A stretch of DNA of 6,011 nucleotides from Bacteroidetes bacterium UBA2322 (GTDB lineage Bacteria; Bacteroidota; Bacteroidia; Chitinophagales; UBA2359). A model generated the notes under the pieces. That model ran no database searches. It was not told where the DNA came from and worked only from the letters and a program-made list of their open reading frames with translations. The stretch spans positions 1 through 6,011 of the forward strand of contig DDVC01000234.1 in the NCBI GenBank assembly GCA_002345145.1, given 5' to 3'. Position 1 is the stretch's first letter; each line of letters begins with the position of its first letter. The position numbers and the translations under genes were made by a program. Shown here one piece after another: positions 1 through 4,356 of the stretch.

Positions 1-165
1 AATAAAACTGTGCATGTAGTGTTAGTTTTCTTGAAAAACAAAATTATTGCTTATTTACCCGTTAAAACTGACCTCACAATTTTTTTACATTTGACAAAGC
101 CCCAAAGGTTCGCCCCCGATTTGGGTCTTATGGTAAAAAAGAAGTGTTGAGGCAATTCCTTTTAT
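1..165. other. AT-rich non-coding stretch downstream of the PorV2-like gene
   Basis: No open frame here looks like a protein and I see no RNA gene. The stretch is AT-rich with short A and T runs. It contains a 6-bp inverted repeat (CCCAAA at 101-106, TTTGGG at 120-125, loop 13). It also contains a TACATTTG at 86-93 that resembles a Bacteroidota -7 element, but with no TTTG at the right distance upstream and no plus-strand gene following. It is probably the 3' flank of the leftward gene. Confidence 0.6.
137..163 (-). terminator. weak candidate terminator of the PorV2-like gene
   Basis: Read on the minus strand just after the TAA stop, AAAAGGAA (163-156) can pair with TTCTTTT (143-137) with one bulged G. 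The 12-base loop is followed by two more T residues, so the right arm runs into a six-T tract. The stem is nearly all A-T pairs, which makes it weak. A second possible pairing, GGTAAA with TTTACC (132-137 with 165-170), overlaps it and takes in the stop codon. Placement fits a terminator; stability does not strongly support it. Confidence 0.22.
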
Positions 166-1254
166 TTACCTATCCTTTTTGGTAAAATCAATCATCAGCG
201 ATATTATGTGCGAGTAAACGCCTACGTCCACGCGGTTTAAGCCGGTAAAAGCGTAGTCTATGCGCACTTCTTTTATACGAAGCCCCAAGCCCACATTGGG
301 TTGTATGCTGGTAAAGGTATCGCCGTTGGTGTCGTTTCTAAATTGCTGGATATTGTTGATACCGGCACGCAAAAAAATGAGGTTGTTGTATTGCGCTTCT
401 ATGCCGGCGGTGGGGTCTATACTAACGGGGTCAGATTTAATGAGGGTGTTGCGTTTACCGTCAAAGGTAATGTTTAGGTTAAGCTCGGTAAGCAAAGCAA
501 ATTTGCTTTGCCCAAAGGGTTGACGGTATGCGCCGCCCAAAATGAGGCGTTGCCCTGTTAGCTCCACGGAGTTAACCGGTATCACATTATCGGTAAGAGC
601 TAACTGCTGCTTTTCTTCGGGCGTAAAATTAAAGCCCCAAGTATTTACGGTGGTGGTGGCATCGCGCAGCATAGCGCCAAGGGTTAAACGGTCATTGTGC
701 GCATATTTCATACCTACATCTAACCCAAATCCCCAAGCGGTGGCAAAACTGCCTACTCGGCGGTGAATAACCTTTACACTGCCTCCAATGCTCACTTTTT
801 TGAGCATTTGTGCATACGACAGCAGCACCGCATAATCGGCAGCCGAAAAGGTGGTAATGTTGTTGTAATTGATATTACCATCGGGTTCTATGAGGTTGAG
901 CGTGTTGGGTATATCGTCCACTCCAAACCGAATGGCATTGATACCAATAAAGCGTTTGCGGTCGGCAATGGGCAGCGCCACGCCGGCATAATCGTACTTG
1001 GCAATACCGGCAAACCACTCGGCGTGCATAGCGGCTACTTGTGTGCCGGTGAGCGAGGTTAGCCCCGCCGGGTTCCAGTAACCTGCCGTAACGTCATTTA
1101 CCGATACCGCCTGCGCTGTACCCATGCCTAAACCGCGCGCACCTACGCCCAATGCCAAAAACTCGTTGCTATACGTGCGTATGGTTTGTGCGCCGGCAGT
1201 AGCTGCACAGCATACCAATAGTAAAACTACAATAAAACGATAACCTGCAAACAT
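166..1254 (-). CDS. porV2: PorV/PorQ-family outer-membrane protein, PorV2-like
   Basis: A 362-residue protein with a Sec signal peptide: a basic Arg at residue 6, a hydrophobic core at about 8-20, and a probable cleavage after Ala-Gly-Ala near residue 22. The mature start (SNEFLALGVGARGLGMG, 29-45) and the NPAGL motif (61-65) are the family signature of PorV/PorQ proteins. These are FadL-like outer-membrane barrels linked to type IX secretion, where PorV shuttles cargo to the sortase PorU. Several stretches match what I recall of the PorV2 branch: the MHAEWFAGIAKYDYAG block (76-91), the RFGVDDIPNT block (109-118), FSAADYA (136-142), WGFGLDVG (174-181), FDGKRNTLIKSD (264-275) and a C-terminal YSHIISL barrel strand (347-353). 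PorV2 has no proven role, so a part in type IX secretion is inference. A paired Cys at 15-16 is not a good lipobox. The gene stands alone, divergent from the lipid-kinase operon, and has no visible Shine-Dalgarno sequence. Confidence 0.85.
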   Translation of the reverse strand: MFAGYRFIVVLLLVCCAATAGAQTIRTYSNEFLALGVGARGLGMGTAQAVSVNDVTAGYWNPAGLTSLTGTQVAAMHAEWFAGIAKYDYAGVALPIADRKRFIGINAIRFGVDDIPNTLNLIEPDGNINYNNITTFSAADYAVLLSYAQMLKKVSIGGSVKVIHRRVGSFATAWGFGLDVGMKYAHNDRLTLGAMLRDATTTVNTWGFNFTPEEKQQLALTDNVIPVNSVELTGQRLILGGAYRQPFGQSKFALLTELNLNITFDGKRNTLIKSDPVSIDPTAGIEAQYNNLIFLRAGINNIQQFRNDTNGDTFTSIQPNVGLGLRIKEVRIDYAFTGLNRVDVGVYSHIISLMIDFTKKDR

Positions 1255-1352
1255 GTGTTGATACTAATTTTTTGAACAGTTTTGCCTTTACAACAGCAGC
1301 GGCTGTATCTTGCAACAAAACCAATAAGATGAAAACTGAGGGTTAAATTTGG

Positions 1353-1379
1353 CAAAAAGATGTGTTTAACTGCTTTTTG
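1353..1379. repeat. 7-bp perfect inverted repeat
   Basis: CAAAAAG (1353-1359) and CTTTTTG (1373-1379) are perfect complements around a 13-base loop. They interlock with a second pair, GTTAAA (1342-1347) and TTTAAC (1365-1370), so the two stems are mutually exclusive. Such overlapping stems can act as alternatives in a leader RNA, but in AT-rich DNA they can also be chance. Confidence 0.35.
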
Positions 1380-1406
1380 GTTGCTTTGAGGGTAATTTTT
1401 AACGGG

Positions 1407-1455
1407 CAATTGGTTGAATTAGGCTAAAAAAGCCAAATTGCATGAACCGAAATTG
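1407..1455. repeat. long imperfect dyad in the divergent spacer
   Basis: The centre is GGCT-AAAAA-AGCC (1422-1434). Symmetry continues outwards in segments: AATT (1417-1420) with AATT (1436-1439), GGTT (1412-1415) with AACC (1445-1448), and CAATT (1407-1411) with AATTG (1451-1455). Short mismatches or a 5-base bulge separate the segments. In total 17 pairs can form over 49 bases. It lies about 95 bases upstream of the preferred lipid-kinase start and about 150 bases upstream of the porV2-like start, so it could be an operator or a leader hairpin. Function is inference. Confidence 0.45.
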
Positions 1456-1550
1456 GTAAATACAGGGTTTACAACAAAATACCGCCGCTTTTTATTGAAA
1501 CCACAGTGCAAAATAACCCATTTTTACGCAAATTTTCAGCGAAAAACTAC

Positions 1551-2444
1551 ATGTTGGCAACAAAATCACCCAAACGCGTCTTGTTCATTATAAATCCTAA
1601 GGCAGGAGTAGGCAGCAAAAGGAGCATTACCCGCCTTATAGAAACACATATTGATACCCAAACCATTACCTACCAAATAGCCTACACCCAATTTGCCGGA
1701 CATGCTTCGTATATGGCAAAAGACGCCGTAGAGCAGGGGTTTGATGCGGTAGTAGCAATAGGGGGCGATGGCTCCATAAACGAAATAGCCTCACAACTTA
1801 TCGATACGCCGGTAGCGCTGGGCATTATCCCGATGGGCTCCGGCAATGGGCTGGCTACCAAATTGGTTATTCCCCGAAACTACCAAACCGCTTTGCAAAT
1901 CATTAACCAATTTGCCACCCAAGCCATAGACGTAGGCGTTATAAACAACCGTTACTTTTTTAGTTGCGCCGGCGTAGGTTATGCCGCCAATGTATCTGCC
2001 AGATTTGCCGGCAAAAAAAACAGGGGTATGCTGGGGTATATATTTACCATAAGCGCAGGTTTGCACCGTTATGTGCCGGTAAAGGCAAGGGTTATTTGCA
2101 ATGGCGGCAATTTTACCACCACTGCCTTTGATATAACCCTCAACAACTCGGGGCAGTTTGGCTATGGTTTTGGGCTTGCCCCTCATGCCCACCTAACCGA
2201 TGGCGTGGGCGAACTAACGGTGGTAAAATCTTTTCCCCTGTATCTTATTTTTTGGGTAGTACTACTTTTTGTGCTGGGTAAACTGCATAAAAGCCGCCTT
2301 TTTTCTTCCTTTGCTACCCAAGAGGCTGCCATATGGTGCGAGCAGCCCACCCAAGCCCAAATAGACGGCGACCCCGCTATGGTGGCTACCCGATTTAACC
2401 TTAGTATAAAAAAACAAGCCTTGCAGGTTATTGTGCCGGCTTAA
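1551..2444 (+). CDS. diacylglycerol-kinase-family (YegS/DgkB/LCB5 type) lipid kinase
   Basis: ATP-dependent kinase that phosphorylates the hydroxyl of a membrane lipid such as diacylglycerol; it should act at the inner face of the cytoplasmic membrane. With the ATG at 1551 the protein has 297 residues, normal for the family. In order: NPKAG near the N-terminus (15-19) after a beta strand, the AGHA segment (49-52), the nucleotide-binding GGDGSINE (71-78), PMGSGNGLA (94-102), a DGVGELTV segment (217-224) and IDGDP (271-275), the counterpart of the late DGE-like motif. Residues 228-245 are strongly hydrophobic and may be a membrane-contact helix. A GTG at 1506 would add 15 residues, but the family homology starts just after the ATG, so I prefer 1551. 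Neither start has a Shine-Dalgarno sequence. The next gene follows by 67 bases on the same strand. The substrate cannot be told from sequence; Bacteroidota also make sphingolipids, so a sphingoid substrate is possible. Confidence 0.9.
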   Translation: MLATKSPKRVLFIINPKAGVGSKRSITRLIETHIDTQTITYQIAYTQFAGHASYMAKDAVEQGFDAVVAIGGDGSINEIASQLIDTPVALGIIPMGSGNGLATKLVIPRNYQTALQIINQFATQAIDVGVINNRYFFSCAGVGYAANVSARFAGKKNRGMLGYIFTISAGLHRYVPVKARVICNGGNFTTTAFDITLNNSGQFGYGFGLAPHAHLTDGVGELTVVKSFPLYLIFWVVLLFVLGKLHKSRLFSSFATQEAAIWCEQPTQAQIDGDPAMVATRFNLSIKKQALQVIVPA

Positions 2445-2455
2445 AGCAGGGTTTT

Positions 2456-2487
2456 AGTAATTTATGCTACCTTTGAGCATCATTACT
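2456..2487 (+). repeat. intercistronic hairpin after the lipid kinase
   Basis: AGTAAT (2456-2461) pairs with ATTACT (2482-2487) and ATGC (2464-2467) pairs with GCAT (2477-2480). That is ten pairs with a small TT/C internal loop and a 9-base apical loop, starting 12 bases after the kinase stop. No T tract follows, so it is not a classic terminator. It could mark an RNA-processing or attenuation point between the two genes. It buries the alternative ATG at 2464, which favours the downstream start at 2512. Confidence 0.5.
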
Positions 2488-2511
2488 TACCTCCTTAACT
2501 CCCCTCCACTT

Positions 2512-2937
2512 ATGAACGCACTTACCAAAAACATTTTGGCAGTAGTATTGGGTATTGCTGCCGGCTCAGCGGTAAACATGGGTATTATTATGCTTAGCAG
2601 CCACCTTATACCGCCACCTGCCGGAGCAGATATTTCTACCCCCGAAGGGCTTAAAGCCGCTATACCGCTTTTTGAGCCTAAACATTTTATAATGCCTTTT
2701 TTGGCGCATGCACTTGGCACCTTAGTAGGCGCTTGGGTGGCCGCCTTGTTAGCCGCAACCCAAAAAATGCGCTTTGCTTTGGGTATAAGTTGCTTTTTTT
2801 TACTGGGCGGTATAGCTAATGTACTCATGCTACCCTCGCCCCTTTGGTTTACCCTTGCCGATTTGGCGCTTGCCTACCTGCCTATGGGTTTTTTGGGAGG
2901 CAAACTTGCCTTGGGCAATAAAGGGCAAGTAGATTAA
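2512..2937 (+). CDS. conserved uncharacterised four-helix inner-membrane protein
   Basis: A 141-residue, very hydrophobic protein of unknown function. Four membrane segments are visible at about residues 7-32, 58-82, 86-106 and 112-131. The loop between helices 1 and 2 holds a PPPAGAD motif (34-40) and an acidic stretch leading to EPKHFIMPFLAHALGT (55-70). The pattern of small residues (AAGSAVNMG, LVGAWVAALLA, LGGIANVLMLPSP) and the final PMGFLGGK (124-131) resemble a small uncharacterised protein family I recall from Bacteroidota and some Proteobacteria; I know of no assigned role. The frame opens earlier with an ATG at 2464 (157 residues). I prefer the ATG at 2512, because the extra 16 residues are not membrane-like in context and the earlier ATG lies in a hairpin. 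It probably shares a transcript with the lipid kinase, which hints at a membrane-lipid setting but does not prove one. Confidence 0.8.
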   Translation: MNALTKNILAVVLGIAAGSAVNMGIIMLSSHLIPPPAGADISTPEGLKAAIPLFEPKHFIMPFLAHALGTLVGAWVAALLAATQKMRFALGISCFFLLGGIANVLMLPSPLWFTLADLALAYLPMGFLGGKLALGNKGQVD

Positions 2938-2951
2938 AATCCGGCGTTTGG

Positions 2952-2982
2952 TTTGAGCAATTGTAAAACTTAATTACATTTT
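2952..2982 (+). promoter_or_regulatory. candidate Bacteroidota-type promoter upstream of rmuC
   Basis: TTTG at 2952-2955, a 19-base spacer, then TACATTTT at 2975-2982. The known Bacteroidota vegetative consensus is TTTG at -33 and TAnnTTTG at -7, so only the last base differs. Transcription would start near 2990 and give an rmuC leader of about 260 bases. The match lies in AT-rich DNA and overlaps a hairpin, so it may be chance. Confidence 0.25.
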
Positions 2983-2986
2983 ACAA
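2961..2986. repeat. perfect 8-bp inverted repeat, first of the cluster
   Basis: TTGTAAAA (2961-2968) and TTTTACAA (2979-2986) with a 10-base loop. It starts 24 bases after the membrane-protein stop codon, where a 3'-end hairpin would sit, but the stem is AT-rich and no T tract follows on the plus strand. Confidence 0.5.
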
Positions 2987-3013
2987 AAACCGCACTCTAT
3001 TAACCCCAGAAAG

Positions 3014-3047
3014 GCTAAAAAACTACCCTAAACGAGGCTTTTTTAGC
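3014..3047. repeat. perfect 9-bp inverted repeat, second of the cluster
   Basis: GCTAAAAAA (3014-3022) and TTTTTTAGC (3039-3047) with a 16-base loop. Because each arm carries a six-base A or T run, it could serve as a weak terminator in either direction. The left arm shares GGCTAAAAAA with the dyad centre at 1422. Confidence 0.5.
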
Positions 3048-3066
3048 AGTTAATCAGATGGAATGA

Positions 3067-3096
3067 CAATTTTTTTAGCAAATCACAAAAAAATTG
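3067..3096. repeat. perfect 10-bp inverted repeat, third of the cluster
   Basis: CAATTTTTTT (3067-3076) and AAAAAAATTG (3087-3096) with a 10-base loop. It is the longest uninterrupted stem in the window, but every pair except one is A-T. Confidence 0.5.
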
Positions 3097-3116
3097 GTGG
3101 TTATTGCAACTAACTT

Positions 3117-3134
3117 TTTTACCTTGTGGTAAAA
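3117..3134. repeat. perfect 7-bp tight hairpin, fourth of the cluster
   Basis: TTTTACC (3117-3123) and GGTAAAA (3128-3134) closed by a TTGT tetraloop. The small loop makes this a plausible RNA hairpin in spite of the A-T pairs. Confidence 0.45.
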
Positions 3135-3156
3135 TTGCGCTTGGTTACACCCATAA

Positions 3157-3187
3157 CCGTTTAGGGCTGTATAAATAGCATAAACGG
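3157..3187 (+). repeat. compound 12-bp hairpin, fifth of the cluster
   Basis: CCGTTTA (3157-3163) pairs with TAAACGG (3181-3187). Inside, GCTGT (3166-3170) pairs with ATAGC (3175-3179) with one G-U wobble, leaving a GG/A internal loop and a four-base apical loop. This is the most RNA-like of the set. A competing 5-bp stem, GGTTA (3143-3147) with TAACC (3154-3158), shares its first two bases. Confidence 0.5.
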
Positions 3188-3193
3188 CAAAAT

Positions 3194-3228
3194 GGGTAAA
3201 GCCGCCATGTATGCTAAAAGTTTAACCC
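3194..3228 (+). repeat. hairpin close to the rmuC start, sixth of the cluster
   Basis: GGGTAAA (3194-3200) pairs with TTTAACCC (3221-3228) with one bulged A, giving seven pairs and a 20-base loop. It ends 19 bases before the rmuC ATG, near enough to affect ribosome access if it forms in the RNA. Confidence 0.4.
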
Positions 3229-3247
3229 TACCTACCCGCCAAAACCC

Positions 3248-4345
3248 ATGCTAACCGCTACCCATGCGCTGGCGCTATTGGCTGCCCTTATGCTGCTGGC
3301 GCTGTTTTTTATTATTTACCTGCTGCTTAACCGACCTAAACAGGCAACAGATACGGGTGTGCTGCAAATGATGCTTACCCTGCTTACCGACCTTAAACAA
3401 GACCTAAGCAGCGCCAATGTACAAAGCCGTACAGAAATGCAAGACAGGCTCGATGCCATGCTGCGGCAGTTGGTAGCCTATCAGCAGAATACTGCCAGCC
3501 ATTTGCTGCACCAGCACCAAACCAACGCCTCTCTTATTAACGACATCAGCTCTAAACTAAACACCCTTGAAAATACAAACCGCCAGATATTGGGCTTTGC
3601 AGAGCAAATGAAAAGTTTAGAAAAAATTTTGCTCAATCCTAAACAGCGCGGTATTTTGGGCGAGTTTTTTTTGGAATCGCTGCTCCAAAACTTGTTGCCG
3701 CCCGGGCAATTTAAAATGCAGTATGTATTTGGCAACAACGAAAAAGTAGATGCCGCCCTGTTTTTTAAAGATAAAATTGTGCCTATTGACGCCAAGTTTT
3801 CATTAGATAACTATAACCGTTTGCTTGCCGCCGATAACCCCACCGACCAGCAACAAGCCGACCGCCTGTTTAGAACCGACCTAAAAAAACGGATTGACGA
3901 AACAGCTAAATACATTAAACCCGATGAAAATACTACCGATTTTGCCCTCATGTTTTTGCCGGCAGAAGGTATTTATTACCACTTGCTAAACCCTCCTCAA
4001 TATGCTGCCACCTTGCCCAACGTTTTGGAATATGCTTTTGCAAAAAGGGTAATTATTGTATCGCCGGTATCGTTTTACGCCTACCTGCAAACCATAATGC
4101 AGGGGCTTAAAGCCTTAAAAATAGAAGCCTCCGTTAAAGAGGTGGTACACCAAGTAACCGAATTGGGCAAACAACTGCGCCAGTATGAAACCTATATGGA
4201 TAAGTTAGGTAAAACCCTACAAAATGCTGCCGATATGCACACCCTTGCCCAAAAGGAATTGCTTAAAATAGACAAAACCATTACCGCTCTTAAAAATCCC
4301 GTTTCACCCAAAACACCCGATGAGCAGGGTAATTTGTTTAACTAA
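3248..4345 (+). CDS. rmuC: RmuC-family DNA recombination/limitation protein
   Basis: RmuC proteins limit rearrangements at inverted repeats and are thought to cut or process DNA structures; the biochemistry is poorly settled. This one has 365 residues, shorter than the E. coli protein (475). It starts with one membrane anchor (about 5-27), followed by a long helical coiled-coil region (about 40-127). The conserved core begins at NPKQRGILGE (130-139). VDAALFF (167-173) and VPIDAKF (178-184) together supply the PD-(D/E)XK-like residues Asp168, Asp181 and Lys183. Further family motifs are FLPAEGIYYHLL (236-247) and RVIIVSPVSFYAYLQTI (267-283). A C-terminal helical segment (about 295-345) follows, and the tail ends in GNLFN. 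The ATG at 3248 is chosen because the next in-frame Met (residue 15) would cut into the membrane anchor. No Shine-Dalgarno sequence is seen. The gene stands alone after a structured leader and converges on glgE. Confidence 0.93.
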   Translation: MLTATHALALLAALMLLALFFIIYLLLNRPKQATDTGVLQMMLTLLTDLKQDLSSANVQSRTEMQDRLDAMLRQLVAYQQNTASHLLHQHQTNASLINDISSKLNTLENTNRQILGFAEQMKSLEKILLNPKQRGILGEFFLESLLQNLLPPGQFKMQYVFGNNEKVDAALFFKDKIVPIDAKFSLDNYNRLLAADNPTDQQQADRLFRTDLKKRIDETAKYIKPDENTTDFALMFLPAEGIYYHLLNPPQYAATLPNVLEYAFAKRVIIVSPVSFYAYLQTIMQGLKALKIEASVKEVVHQVTELGKQLRQYETYMDKLGKTLQNAADMHTLAQKELLKIDKTITALKNPVSPKTPDEQGNLFN

Positions 4346-4356
4346 AACAGCTTACC
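4328..4356. repeat. dyad spanning the two convergent stop codons
   Basis: GGTAA (4328-4332) pairs with TTACC (4352-4356) and, after a three-base internal loop on each side, GTTT (4336-4339) pairs with AAAC (4345-4348). The centre falls on the rmuC stop and the right arm holds the glgE stop. There is no room elsewhere between these genes for a terminator, so a two-way 3'-end signal here is possible, but nine mostly A-T pairs are weak and no strong T tract follows. Confidence 0.3.

Larger units (their letters stand above)
1255..1550. other. divergent intergenic region
   Basis: This 296-base spacer separates the leftward porV2-like gene from the rightward lipid kinase, so it should hold the 5' ends of both transcripts. 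I could not find a good Bacteroidota promoter (TTTG, about 19 bases, TAnnTTTG) in either direction. It is rich in inverted repeats: ACAGC/GCTGT at 1293-1306, GTTAAA/TTTAAC at 1342-1370, CAAAAAG/CTTTTTG at 1353-1379, a long imperfect dyad at 1407-1455, and GTAAA/TTTAC at 1456-1472. The plus-strand frame from the GTG at 1506 is discussed with the lipid kinase. Confidence 0.6.
2938..3247. other. 310-base intergenic region packed with stem-loops
   Basis: No protein-like frame of useful length is present; the only item of note is a 20-codon frame at 3192-3254 that overlaps the rmuC start. The region holds at least six consecutive inverted repeats, listed separately, and one candidate promoter. I tested by eye for a tRNA or a CRISPR-like direct repeat and saw neither. 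The stretch could be the 3' end of the membrane-protein transcript followed by the rmuC promoter and leader, or a separate structured RNA. Confidence 0.6.

Noticed and set aside
86..93. TACATTTG resembling a -7 promoter element
   Set aside because: No TTTG lies about 19 bases upstream, and transcription would run into the 3' end of an opposing gene with no plus-strand gene behind it.
101..125. CCCAAA/TTTGGG hairpin as the porV2-like terminator
   Set aside because: On the minus strand the stem is not followed by a T tract, and it lies more than 40 bases past the stop; it is kept only as a note on the 3' flank.
1227..1409. 60-codon minus-strand frame overlapping the porV2-like start
   Set aside because: It runs in another frame over the 5' end of the well-supported porV2-like gene, has low-complexity, Lys- and Cys-rich content from AT-rich spacer DNA, and shows no recognisable motif.
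1506..1550. GTG start extending the lipid kinase by 15 residues
   Set aside because: The added residues are not like the family N-terminus, which begins right before the first beta strand at residue 9 of the ATG-started protein; GTG is also less likely than the nearby ATG.
1791..2192. 133-codon minus-strand frame inside the lipid kinase
   Set aside because: It is fully contained in a gene with strong kinase motifs on the other strand and shows no domain pattern of its own.
2961..3187. CRISPR array or tandem-repeat explanation of the hairpin cluster
   Set aside because: The stems differ from each other in sequence, loop and spacing, so there is no repeated unit.
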